Shown here piece after piece: positions 24,329 to 34,584 of a stretch of 64,000 nucleotides of DNA; position 1 is the stretch's first letter, and each line of letters opens with the position of its first letter. A program made the position numbers and the translations under genes. Source of the DNA: Dipteronia dyeriana. Taxonomy: Eukaryota; Streptophyta; Magnoliopsida; Sapindales; Sapindaceae. Under the pieces are notes generated by a model. That model saw nothing but the letters and a program-made list of their open reading frames with translations. It searched no databases and was not told the origin of the DNA. The stretch lies in the NCBI GenBank assembly GCA_032871835.1, contig CM065295.1, positions 70,178,687-70,242,686 on the forward strand, in the 5' to 3' direction.

Positions 24329-25206
24329 GACAATTTTAGTTAGATCAAATATTAGCTTTGGAACTTCAATCTTTGTTGATTTTGCAGTTATAAATAAAAA
24401 TCAAACTTGGGATTTTTGAAAAATAAAGCATATGATAATAAGAACATATGGAAGACAAGCATGATAATAAGAACATGCAAATAGAATACTCGGGACCATT
24501 GATTCCCGAATGGGCAGAGAAGCTTGAAGGAGCATGCCAACCTAGCAAGGTCAATTGACCTTAGCAAAAAGGTAAACCCGATACACCAGATTCTAGAAAA
24601 GCTCTGGACGTTATCGGAAAAAGTTTCGGTGAAATGCGTAACTGTGTAAGTGGTTCGAAAAGCTTAACGATTCGGCAAACCCTTGCACAGAAAAACTGGG
24701 GAGACGTCCTCGGTAATGTGTAAGGACTCGAGCATATGATCATGGTGAGCCTTGATGTAATGTTCGGGTAGCAACCAAGTATGAAACACAAGTATAAACC
24801 TACTTGCCTGTTTTAAAATGACTCGGTTAATAATACTAGCCAGTTTAATAAGATACTTGGCGTTAAAAATTATTCAGGTAACGAAACCAGTTTAATAAGA
24901 TACTCGGTGAAGTTACCCAAACATCAGAATTAGCCAGTTTAATAAGATACTTGGCGTTAAAAATTATTCGGGTAACGAAGCCAATTTAATAAGATATTTG
25001 GCATAAAGATTGCAATAGCCAGTTTAATACAACAATAATCAAGATAAAGAAGATACTTGGTGAAATTCCTTAAGCAATGAATCAGATCTAAACCATTCGG
25101 TTTTCAAAATTAGTCAACTCGGGATTTCATTAACCTTTACAAAGAATTGTTACAAAGAATTGTTACAAAGAATCTTAACAAAAAAATTATGAGAATTCTA
25201 CAAAAA
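24329..25206. other. Spacer between integrase and antisense ORF
   Basis: Noncoding sequence between the convergent pol and antisense genes. It contains the short repeats listed separately and an ACTCGGG-type motif shared with the LTR. Confidence 0.6.
24838..25060. repeat. Interspersed GCCAGTTTAATAAGATACT repeats
   Basis: About five copies of CCAGTTTAATAAGATACTTGG spaced about 47 bp apart (near 24840, 24887, 24934, 24981, and a shortened one near 25019). Some are linked by GTTAAAAATTATTCxGGTAACGAA. Confidence 0.75.
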
Positions 25207-28104
25207 TCAAGGTTGTGAGGATTTAGAACTCTTGCCGATACTAGGGTCAGTCACCATTTCGTACTCGTAAAATAGACTTTCGTTGGAAGGCCAAGCAATT
25301 GTATCGACCGAATCATTCATCCATTGGCTATAATCTTCTCCCGGGATCGGCCTGACATCAGGCACCACACCTTTCACGACCGATTCTTGACTGGCGTAAA
25401 AGGTCGAGAGGGAATGCTCAGATGGAACCTCTAAATGCATGAGATTGAGCTCTTTGCCTTGGTTACGGCAATAAGCTCTCCACTCCTTCATCAGAGTCCG
25501 AAAAGATTCCAAGGATCGATCCACATGATTCTTGATCGAAAGCTCCCAGTTGGTTCAGGCTTTCTCAGTTGCCCGATGTTTAACCTTAAAAAACACATCA
25601 GGTGAAACTAGCCCTCGCTGAAACTTCCGAAGAAGAAAGGCATCGTAGGCAGAGGATCTTTTGAAATGGTCTACCCCCTGGAATTCGAGTTCCAGTCTGG
25701 CCTTTTTGGATAAGGATTCGACTGTCAAAGCTTGGTGCTCCAAGTCTTCAATCTTCTTTTCATAATCCGACTTAGACTGCTCCGCTTCCTGTTTGGCTCT
25801 AAGCATTGATTCTTAGGCAGAGGACAACAAGTTTTGAAGTGACATTGTCTTCTTCTCTGCCAAAGAAGCTCTCTCCTTTGCTTCCACTTTCTTCGCCAAA
25901 CAGTGGTCGACAAACACTTGGGCACTACCAACTTCTTTCTGATAAGCTGATTCGACCCGAGCACGGTTATCCTCACACTCCTTCAGCTGAGCTTCAAGAT
26001 GCCTTATTCGATCAGTCGCGTCTGAACCAGCTCAGCGAACTCGACCACCATCTACAAAGAAACGAAATTGAAAATCTAGCAAGCAAACGGGCAAGGCAAG
26101 AGTTAGGAATAAAACCTACATAAGATGCACCGTTGAAGATATTCTGAAGACGACTCGTTAGAGGCACGCCCCTGAGATTACTCCAATGATCATCCTCAAT
26201 AAAAGCCCGACCGAATGACATCTCCCCTAGCATAGCCTGGGGAGAAGGATAGGAAGGACCTCTAGAGGGTTCAGCCCTTAAATCTTTAACCTTGAGGGGA
26301 GAGGAACCCTGTTCGGGTCAGAAGTCTCCATACCCTCCGATGCTTCAACATTAAAGCTCAGGGGAATCTCAGCCCCAGTATCTTCATCACTAAAGTGAAT
26401 GAATAAGACCACCCGAGGGACCTTCTAAGGATGAGCGGAAGAGTCGACCGCTTTTCATTTCTCAGCCCGAGAATGGTTTAAGCTGAGATCAGCTATATGA
26501 TTTTCCCGAACATCATTCCGGAAGTATTCAAAAAATTCAGGATCTGTATGTACTTGACCCTCAAAGGTTTTACCTCAATCACCGGCGTCTGACCGCTCGG
26601 TAGGCCATTCACCAAAACCCTAACTTTGCCTCTCCGCGTCATCAGGCAACTCTTGAGTATGATCTGTTAGGCCACTCAGACCACTAGACTCCATTGCAGT
26701 CGGTCGAACGACTTCCTAGGGGATATATTTGGGGACATGCTCCTCAGCCACATCAGTTTCCTCGTCAGACTCAGGCGAGGCAATACCATCTTGGCCCTAA
26801 CGAGAAGCCTCTTTTATGCTCACCTGAAAAATCGACTTCACTTGACGAGCTTGGAGGTCGCAGATGATGTCCGAGTCATACACTTAGAAGAAAAGGGGAA
26901 TCGCGTCAGAATATAAAAAGCAAAAAAAAAAAAGGTTACAAAGATCACTTACATCGCCTGCGGCAGTCTAAAATCTTGTTGAAGAAGCCAAGCTCTATCA
27001 TCTTTTTCCCATTGAAAAGATAAGTCCTGCTCCTATTCTTCAGAGTGCAAACTGATGTCCGAGCAAGTCTGGTCAGCTCAGCATCACTGAATTCAAGCTT
27101 TTTCTTGTTCCATACCTCAGGGGAATAGAAAAAGCAGGGAAATTTCAACACTCTTCGAGTTTCTCCAGCCTCGAGAATGACTTCAAGACCGAGATTCCCT
27201 CCGGTGAAAAATCAACTGTTCTTCCAGAACTTGTTGGATGGAGGGAATCCCTAACAAAACCCCTCTTTTTGGGGTCATCAGAGGTATCAACTCCCCGATT
27301 CATTTTTATCCCCTCGGGGACCTAGCAATCTGGCGGATTAGACATGAGAAAATAGGTCCCTATCTTATCAGACTTCTTCAGGGTGAAGAAGTGTTTGATT
27401 TCACTCGGGGAAGGTGACGGCAAGTTCATTCGGCTCTATATGTGCCACATGCACATCAAGATCTTGTAGCTGTCCAGGGCCAGTTGAGCCAGAGTGATCC
27501 CTGCTTCAACAAGTAACCAGACAATAAAGGGTTGAAGAGGAAGAGTGACGCCACAATAGAGCATGGATCCATAGATTGCCATTATGCCCAGGGGAGGATT
27601 CCAAGCAGCTTTATCACCCGCAGGAATCAAAGTAACCGAATTATCCAGGTCGAATCTGGCACGATATTTCCTGATCTCATCTGCCCCGACCACATTCGGT
27701 TACGCATCAAACCCACTCGGGCGATCAACAGAGAAAGAGAGACAAGATACTCTGAACGCCTCTTCGACATTGTTCTCGTCAATAGTCTGCTCCCTGATCC
27801 GAACGCTACCTGAGTTGTGCTTATGGACTTCGCTTTTGCTTTGGTGATTTCCCATCCTTGATCGAAGTGGTACCCTGTGATTAGAAACGACAGATTCAGA
27901 ACTAGATGAATCTGAATCAGAACTGGAAACAGAACTAAAACAGACATTAGGGTGAAGCCCAGAAACGTCGACTTCTAAAAAAGGAGGTTTATCAGGGGGG
28001 ATTTCCATCAATAATCTTCGAATGCAGGAAACCAATTGAAAATCTCCACGATCAAACGCTTCAAGAGCTATAGTACAGAGTCAAAGAGGAGAAGTTGGAT
28101 CCAT
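25207..28104 (-). pseudogene. Antisense ORF, 'putative gypsy-type transposon' protein
   Basis: A long minus-strand coding region downstream of pol. From its ATG at 28104 (MDPTSPL) it has a Ser/Asp-rich segment (SSSDSDSSSSESVVS). A conserved globular part follows, with AAWNPPLGIMAIYGSM, VTLPLQPFIVWLL and ITLAQLALDSYKILM, then a segment with SPEVWNKKKLEF. After a 70-bp intron comes YDSDIICDLQARQ, an acidic low-complexity region and a heptad-rich coiled coil (about 26020-25650, EQSKSDYEKKIEDLEHQ). The C-terminal domain has EWRAYCRNQGKELNLMHLE. The pattern matches the PF04195-like proteins seen antisense in plant Tat elements; function unknown. Stops (TGA at codon 8, TAA near 27702) and frameshifts break it. 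Homologues in this window are at 40700-42509 and 47838-62402. Confidence 0.75.
26883..26952 (-). other. Predicted intron in the antisense ORF
   Basis: Donor GTAAGT at 26952-26947 and acceptor CTAAG ending at 26883, 70 bp, with a T-rich centre. Reading through gives a stop two codons past the donor. Removing the intron leaves a phase-1 junction that continues into YDSDII. The second Tat element has a GT-AG intron at the same codon (61224-61306). Confidence 0.65.
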
Positions 28105-28244
28105 TAAAACTAATCTTGAACGAAGAAAACTGATGCAAAATCTTCAAGGGGTAATAGCACGAAACCCTATGACCTCAAGGCGGGAAAAATCAATGACAGA
28201 TTTGATGACGTTGGCGGTGTACTGGGAGACACATAGGTCGTTTC

Positions 28245-28286
28245 TTATAAATGGTATCGAAAAATGAAACGGCAAAAGACACGTGT
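28245..28286 (-). promoter_or_regulatory. Candidate antisense promoter
   Basis: About 140 bp upstream of the antisense ATG lies a TATA-like ATTTATAA (28252-28245). About 30 bp farther upstream is the palindrome ACACGTGT (28279-28286), which contains a G-box core. This is inference from spacing only. Confidence 0.3.
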
Positions 28287-28491
28287 TAAGAAAAGAACTG
28301 GCTTTCACCATCAAAACTCTAAAACGTCGTCATCATTGAAATCTCGCGTGAGTGGGCAAATCGAATTTACAGGGTCACCATTAAGACATGCCATTATGAC
28401 AAGACATTTACCCTGACATTAAAGAGATATGAAAATTGAAGAATTGATTAAAATACTTTTGCCAGAAACGAAACCCTGTTCGGTAAAAATA

Positions 28492-28505
28492 TTTTAAGGG
28501 GGTAT
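28492..28505 (+). promoter_or_regulatory. Polypurine tract
   Basis: TTTTAAGGGGGTAT directly before the 3' LTR, the expected site of plus-strand priming. Confidence 0.8.
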
Positions 28506-29442
28506 TGTGGTATGTAAATTTTATCAGACGTACACGTCATCGACAAAGAGGATAAAATTGCCAGGTGGACATCCAAATAGGCATTCAGAAAATATCCTGC
28601 AAGACATCACGAAAAAAGAGAAATCCAGAGTAAACAAGTATTGAACCAAAACCTACTCGGGGTCAACTAACGTCATATACTACTCGGGGTCAGTTAAAGA
28701 TACTCGGGGCTAGTTGATGACATTTTCTACTCGGGATCAGATGACATCACTCGGGACCAGTTGATATCGTGTTCTACTCGGGACAAACATGAAGAAAACC
28801 GAATAAAAAGCCCATCGCGTAGCTCACTCGGATCGAGTCATTAAAATACTCAAAGATATCCATATCAACGAGGAATTCCAAGAAGAACAGAATATCAAAC
28901 AGAATATCAAACAGAAAGGTTTCCTAATTAGACAACAATTTTATTTCTTTAAAAAGACTGCTCTATTATAAGGAAATAAGTCCTAACTGGACTACATTAC
29001 TAGAGTCTCATTCGATCTCAATACAAGTCTCCGAAACAGGAAAGAAGAAAAACTACTTCGAACAAGTAAACAATCATAATTAAATACAAAGATCTTTTAT
29101 TACTTGTGCAAAGAGGATTAGGGTTCTATGGACATATAAATAGACCTATAATCTCGTCACAAAAAAAAAAGATACACAGAACATATAGAAAAATACAGAG
29201 AGAAAAAAGGGAGATCGAGAATTGTAATTATTTTATTCATAGTGGATTTTGGCTCGGTTGATTATTCAACCACCCGTGGATACTTTTCCGATCATCGGAG
29301 TTTTACCACGTAAAAACTTGTGTCCGATTACTTTCTCCTTCTCCTTCTCCTTCTCTCCTTCTCCTTCTCCTTCTCTTTGAGATCATAGCTAAAATCCAAA
29401 TCTTGTTAGCTTTTCTTATACATCCAGAAATCGACGTCAACA
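28506..29442 (+). repeat. 3' LTR of the 17.6 kb gypsy element
   Basis: 937 bp, TGTGGTATGT...GACGTCAACA. It differs from the 5' LTR mainly by substitutions, a small AGAATATCAAAC duplication near 28890 and an expanded CTCCTT tract near 29338-29377. TATA box at 29135-29142. Confidence 0.92.
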
Positions 29443-29447
29443 TCCAG

Positions 29448-29805
29448 TGACCATCTGGTTCCCCAACACAGCAGAGAACACACAACTGCATTCTAAAACA
29501 GCCAACATAAACATTCATTAAAAATACAGAATAAAACCACAAATGTGTGGGTTGTATTTAATACAACCACAGAAGATAACATTTGAATACCATAAAAAAT
29601 AGCACATATATGCAACCAATAATTGATCTTTTTTGACGAGATTATAGAATACAAAAATTAATATAACTCACTTGTGTCTACAACCACCAAGGTTGTCCCC
29701 ATCCCGGTCTGTTACCACAACCATAATCAATCCAATCCTTCGGACATTCAAAGGCGAGTGCATCGAAAGAAGATTCAGTTTCGTTGTCTATCTGAAGTAT
29801 ATTTT
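29448..29805 (-). pseudogene. Ulp1-like peptidase, middle exons
   Basis: Minus-strand sequence that ended up beyond the gypsy insertion. The bases next to the element (29448-29482) read VGEPDGH, so the catalytic His of the Ulp1 H-W motif abuts the insertion and the W lies at 17641. A probable intron follows upstream (donor GTGAGT at 29671-29666, acceptor near 29484). Before it is an exon with ALAFECPKDWIDYGCG that runs up to the solo LTR at 29806. Placement as one gene is inferred from frame continuity across both insertions. Confidence 0.5.
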
Positions 29806-31809
29806 TGTTGGGGTTTATGCCCTAAGCATGTAATTTGTAAATGGATTTATGAAGTAAATAAAAGGAAAGGTTCAATTCATTCTGTTATGTTATTTATTTT
29901 ATAAACTTGTGTACATATTAACATCCTGGATTGTCAGATGTAATCTCGAACCGTGTATATGAGTATAATATATGGATGGATACAGTAAGAGCTAAAGAGT
30001 CCATAGATAACAAATAAAGCTGGGTACTTTATTTGTGGTTAATCTATAGCTACTGTCCATTCCGTAATGTACAGTGATTCTATCCTGAATCATTCATATG
30101 AGATATGGGAATGGAGGCACCTTGTATGATGTGATCATATAAGACTGGGCCATGATCTATATGAATCTCACACCAAGATCTGTTTATCGATGAGATTCAT
30201 ATATATCAACTAATGATGGCTATATATGGGTGATCTTAATCCTGAGTGTCTTATCAACTCCTACAGGGTAGATCGTTGTCTTTGATATACCATGGGTGAG
30301 GTCAGATGCATTTCCTGATCAATATACTCCGTATGTTAGGATTGCGGTTTGGCTTGTGACTGGGAAGGTTTGTACACGTTTGTGGAATCCACTCCTTCTT
30401 ATGAGAAGTAGATGGCAGTTCCCTTAAGGGTTGATTTGGGGCTTTGACAATATGAGCGCTCTTCTAATTCCGTGAGGAAATAAGATTTATTGTCTATTAG
30501 AGAATCAATGGTACTTAAAGGATATATGTAATTAGAGGGGTATAACGGACAGTATGACCCAGCTCTAATTATGAACTGTTGTGGAGGATCACACCATATG
30601 TAATAGCTATATCGATGGACACCGAGTTGTATCGGTCTATAAAACGTCTGCAGTTAAGAGAGTGCAGCTTCGGATTTTTAGTGGAATAACACTGGCGTTA
30701 ATAATCAAGGAATATTAATTAAAGAGTTTAATTAATGATTCTGAGGATTATTGGAGCTCAAAATACTGTGGGTCCATTAGGTCCCCTTGCTAGCCCGATC
30801 GATTTAGGTAACAAGGGTCACGGTTAATTAATTGGATTGTCCAGTTAATTGTGTTACGAAAGTGACACGTAATTATTCGGGAATTAATTGAATAATGAGA
30901 TTATTTAATTAATAGATAATGGTGATTAAATAAATTAAATAATGAGATTATTTAATTATGTTATTAATCACTAAATGAAGGGTGTATGTTGATATTTATT
31001 TTTGAATAAAATAAGATAATAATATTATTTATTTTATTAAATTAAATATTTTATTTTTGAATTTAAATAGTTTGAATTCAAAAATTAAAATCAAATAAAA
31101 GATATGAGATATTTTTTATTTGAAGGTTTTTAAAAATCAAATAAAAGATATGAGATATTTTTTATTTGAAAGTTCTTAAAAATCAAATATACATTTGATC
31201 TAATATTTAAATATTATATATGTGATATATATTATTATTTTTTTTAAAAAGGGTGATGTGCTTGTCACGCATAGCACACTTATATATATATATATATATA
31301 TATATATTGAAAAAAAAAGGTTGGATTTTGGTCAAACACATAAGGTAGGTGTAAGTCTTTTTTAAGAAAGAAAAGTGTGCTTGTGAGCATAAAAAATACA
31401 CCAAAAAGATAGAAAAGTGTGCAAGTGTTGTATACTTATATCAAAAGAAAGAGTTTCTTCTTCTTCTCTCTTTTACATCCTCCATTTTAGTTCCTGAGTT
31501 CGTGACACGCGCACACGCAGTTACCAGTCCTGGAATACAGCGAGAAAGATCAGTGGTACAGACCAGGAGCATATCGAAAAAGTTAAGGAGCCTCCAAACG
31601 TTGGTACGGTTCTTTTAATATTCTTTTTTATTATTGATTATAATTTCCTGTATTTACATATATATTTTATTAGTATATTAATTAGTGTATGTATTTTTTC
31701 CAAAAATAAATACGATCACAAGTTCACTGGTCCCAGATACAGATTACGATATGTATAAAAAAAATTAAAATCCATTTTCGCTGCGTGTCCGGTGAACGGG
31801 GTTCCAACA
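29806..31809 (+). mobile_element. Solo LTR, probably Ty1/copia (Angela-like)
   Basis: 2004 bp bounded by TGTTGG...CCAACA, perfect 6-bp inverted ends. The target duplication atttt lies at 29801-29805 and 31810-31814. No internal domain and no second LTR are present, so it is a solo LTR left by recombination. The opening TGTTGGGGTTTATGCCCTAA resembles the LTR start of Angela-type copia elements (from memory). It contains a 46-bp tandem duplication (about 31091-31182) and a (TA)n run (about 31282-31308). It inserted in an exon of the Ulp1-like gene. Strand is assumed from the resemblance. Confidence 0.8.
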
Positions 31810-31814
31810 ATTTT

Positions 31815-32086
31815 TCCATGCCAAATTCAGTTTTTTCTGCAACAAACGTGAATTATAAGTTGATACGAATTCCACTCATTTTTTTGCGAACTAGACATGT
31901 ATGTACTATACTTATATAAAATTCAGAGAACAATAGAACTAAGTTATGTCTGTAGTTATCGGGGTCCGATTCCCACCTTTTTGCCTAGTAGCTCATGTAT
32001 GCATCCACATGATGTTTCACAAAAACCAATGAATGAATAAAAATCTAGAAAATGTATACAATATATATAAAAAAAATTATACGTGT
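31815..32086 (-). other. Upstream continuation of the Ulp1-like gene
   Basis: The first 45 bases on the minus strand continue the exon interrupted by the solo LTR (acceptor-like TTGTTGCAG near 31855, then NLAWKN). Farther up I see no coding signal before the copia element begins. Confidence 0.35.
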
Positions 32087-32099
32087 TCTTCATAATGCT

Positions 32100-32244
32100 T
32101 ATCAGATCAACAAAAGTAATTTTGTTTCTCTACCTCTCGCATGTCTCTTATATTTCATCTATATACTATCAAAATTTATTTATCTGTTATTATTTATTCT
32201 ATCAATTGTTCTTCATGATGCTTCACATGTTCTTCATTATAACA
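32100..32244 (+). repeat. 5' LTR remnant of the copia element
   Basis: ATCAGATCAACAAAAG...TTCATTATAACA matches the last part of the 3' LTR (from about 38157). The first 225 or so bases of the LTR are absent. Just left of the match (32085-32100) is TGTTCTTCATAATGCTT, itself a piece of the LTR's 3' end, so the break is complex. Confidence 0.85.
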
Positions 32245-32260
32245 TGTTATCAGCACGAAA
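32245..32260 (+). promoter_or_regulatory. Primer-binding site
   Basis: TGTTATCAGCACGAAA immediately after the LTR end. The TATCAGCAC core is like primer sites of several plant copia families. Confidence 0.55.
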
Positions 32261-32299
32261 AATCTATTTTGTAAAAATGATCCCCTAATGGGTGATTTA

Positions 32300-32521
32300 C
32301 TTACATCTCAACATTTCAGATCTATATTCAGTTTCGTATAACAAGATGGCTTATGCCATCAACGAAACCCATATATATAGTTCTAGATTTTTTTATTTAA
32401 AATCATCAATGTTCATGCATATATCTTACATGTCAACATTTTGAATATGTATTAGTTCCGTATAACAAGATGACTTATGCCGTCAACGGAACCCATATAT
32501 ATAATTTTGGATTTGTTTACC
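32300..32521 (+). repeat. Duplicated leader segment
   Basis: Two copies of about 97 bp (32300-32396 and 32425-32521, period 125). Both run CTTACATxTCAACATTT ... CGTATAACAAGATG ... CTTATGCC ... CCCATATATATA. Confidence 0.8.
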
Positions 32522-32522
32522 C

Positions 32523-32878
32523 AAAATGTTTTAATTTTATGCTCATATCGGGAGAACTCATGTCCCCAAAATGATTTAATTTTAAGCTCACATCGGGAGA
32601 ACTCATGTCCCCAAAATGTTTTAATTTTATGCTCATATAGGGAGAAATCATGTCCCCGAAATGTTTTAATTTTATGCTCATATCGGGAGAACTCATGTCC
32701 CCGAAATGTTTTAATATTATGCATATATCGGGAGAACTCATGTCTCCGATATGTTTTAATTTTATGCTCATGTCAGGAGAGCTCATGTCCCCGAAATGTT
32801 TGAATATTATGCTCATATCAGGAGAACTCATGTCTATGAAATGTTTTAATTTTTATGCTCATATTGGTTGAACTCATT
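32523..32878 (+). repeat. 45-bp tandem array in the copia leader
   Basis: About 7.9 units of AAATGTTTTAATTTTATGCTC + ATATCGGGAGAACTCATGTCCCC, period exactly 45 bp except for one extra T in the last unit. Because 45 is a multiple of three, several frames on both strands stay open and mimic genes. The array sits between primer site and gag. Confidence 0.92.
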
Positions 32879-32933
32879 TATGTTTATTCACACTAAATTA
32901 AATTTTACAGAAAAAAAAGAGGAAGCTGTAAGC

Positions 32934-33998
32934 ATGTCTAAACTTGCGAATTTGAAGTTTGATGCACTCAAAGTATCGGGAGAAAACTATATGTCATGGG
33001 TTATTGATGCTGGATTGTACTTAAAATCCCAGGGCCTATACTATACCATTAATGAAAGAATCAATGCAACTGAACAAGACAGATCCACAGCCATGGTCAT
33101 AATCCGTCATCATCTGAATAAGGATTTAAAAGCTCAATATCTTACTGTCACAAATCCTGAAGATCTGTGGAAAGAGCTAAAAGATTGTTATGATCACCAG
33201 AATGATGTTACGTTACCTAATGCAAGGTACAAATGGCAGCATTTACGGTTCCTAGACCACAAATCCGTCTCTGATTATAATTCTGATTTATTCAGAATCA
33301 CCACAAGGTTGAAATTGTGTGGTGAAGAGGTATCTGAAAAGGATATGTTGGAAAATACATTTACTACTTTCCATGCCTCAAATATAATATTGCAACAACA
33401 ATATCGAGAACGCAGATTCTCAAAATATTCAGAGTTGATTACATGTCTTCTAGTAGCAGAAAAAAATAAAGAGCTACTAATAAAAAATCACAGATCACAC
33501 CCGACTGGTTCTACAACATATCTAGAAGTGAATGCTAATAGTGTCAGAAACCATAGTCGAGGTCGTGGTAATGGCCGCAATCCTGATCACGGTCATGGTT
33601 ACGGTCGTAATTCTGGCCGAGGTCGTGGTCGTAGTTTCAAAAGAGGACGTGGTTATTCTGGATCAGGTGGTTATAATCGAAACACTCATCAGAAGTGGAA
33701 TACTTATGAGGCCAATCAGAATAAAAGAAAAGATATTCAAAATAGGCACAATGCAAACAACAATGTTTGTTTGAGGTGTGGATGTTACAATCATTGGTCC
33801 AGTGAATGTAAAACACCTAAACATCTGGTGGATCTGTATCAAGCATCAATCAGAGGAAAGGGAAAGAAACCGGAATCTCATTTCATTAAAGATTCATATC
33901 CAAAAGATATCATTCATCTTAATGTTACAGATTTCTTTCCAGACCCTAAAAACATACCGGCTACTTCAATTGGTGATGGAAATGTCCATCCCAATTGA
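32934..33998 (+). CDS. gag of the copia element
   Basis: An uninterrupted frame. The start chosen is the Met of MSKLANLKFDALKVSG, because the conserved gag domain begins there; the frame is open upstream to 32868. The UBN2-type copia gag domain covers about residues 1-190 (WKELKDCYDHQN, LFRITTRLKLCGEE, FHASNIILQQQYRER). An Arg/Gly-rich stretch follows (about residues 205-255, GRGNGRN...GRGRGRS), then a zinc knuckle CLRCGCYNHWSSEC (CX2CX4HX4C). It forms the particle that packages element RNA. Normally gag and pol are one frame in copia elements; here the frame stops at 33996 before the protease. Confidence 0.85.
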   Translation: MSKLANLKFDALKVSGENYMSWVIDAGLYLKSQGLYYTINERINATEQDRSTAMVIIRHHLNKDLKAQYLTVTNPEDLWKELKDCYDHQNDVTLPNARYKWQHLRFLDHKSVSDYNSDLFRITTRLKLCGEEVSEKDMLENTFTTFHASNIILQQQYRERRFSKYSELITCLLVAEKNKELLIKNHRSHPTGSTTYLEVNANSVRNHSRGRGNGRNPDHGHGYGRNSGRGRGRSFKRGRGYSGSGGYNRNTHQKWNTYEANQNKRKDIQNRHNANNNVCLRCGCYNHWSSECKTPKHLVDLYQASIRGKGKKPESHFIKDSYPKDIIHLNVTDFFPDPKNIPATSIGDGNVHPN

Positions 33999-34078
33999 AT
34001 ACTACTTACAGTAGTATTATTTTGTTATTTTTTTCATGTAAAATATTTCTCAATGCAATGTATACTTTTTGAATCATT

Positions 34079-34300
34079 TTGTCTAATAAGCACTTTATTT
34101 TTATTTATGAAGCATACAAAATGAACCTAAACGATAAATTGAGAGTTATTGAAAAGCTAGAATATGGAGATCTATGTCTAGTTGATAGAGCAACAACTCA
34201 TACAATTTTGCGGAGTCAGAAATATTTTATAAATTTAACTTTGCTTAGAGCAAATGTTAATATAGTATCAGGTCCAATGGATCTAATAGAAGGCTCTTGA
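34079..34300 (+). pseudogene. Protease region of copia pol
   Basis: CLVDRATTHTI aligns with the copia protease loop (usual C-x-D-S/T-x-AT-H-T-I). The catalytic Asp is kept but the following Ser is Arg. The frame ends at 34298. Confidence 0.7.
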
Positions 34301-34584
34301 AGAGCTACAATATTGTTATTATAAAATATTAAAATATTTATCGATGATGCATTATATTAAAGTAGATCCAGAAGGAATCTACTTAGTTTCAAAGACATAC
34401 GGAGAAATGGATATCATATTGAAACTATGAATAAAGATGATATTGAATATATGTGTGCATCACTTCACATAATTCAGGCCAGAAACTCATTATAGAAAAG
34501 CTTCGTGCTTTATCTTCTGGATTATATTACACCATTATCAAAGGTGTGGAAACTTATGCAGTTATGAGTCAATAGTGCTCAGAT

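Larger units (their letters stand above)
17642..29442 (+). mobile_element. Full-length Ty3/gypsy element, Tat lineage, with antisense ORF
   Basis: Flanked by the 5-bp target duplication tccag (17637-17641 and 29443-29447) with TG...CA-bounded LTRs. The order is LTR, PBS, gag, protease, RT, RNase H, second (archaeal-type) RNase H, integrase, noncoding spacer, a long antisense ORF, polypurine tract and LTR. The second RNase H, the RT wording LNRACPKDSFPL and the antisense gene place it in the Tat branch (Ogre/Retand/Grande relatives). All genes carry stops or frameshifts, so it is not autonomous. It sits inside the Ulp1-like peptidase gene. Confidence 0.9.

Noticed and set aside
29806..31809. 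Complete but tiny LTR element rather than a solo LTR
   Set aside because: No internal direct LTR pair or primer site is seen; the target duplication directly flanks a single 2-kb unit.
32452..32871. Several overlapping open frames of 70-108 residues on both strands with 15-residue repeats
   Set aside because: They are by-products of the 45-bp tandem array, whose period is a multiple of three; no independent start context or domain.
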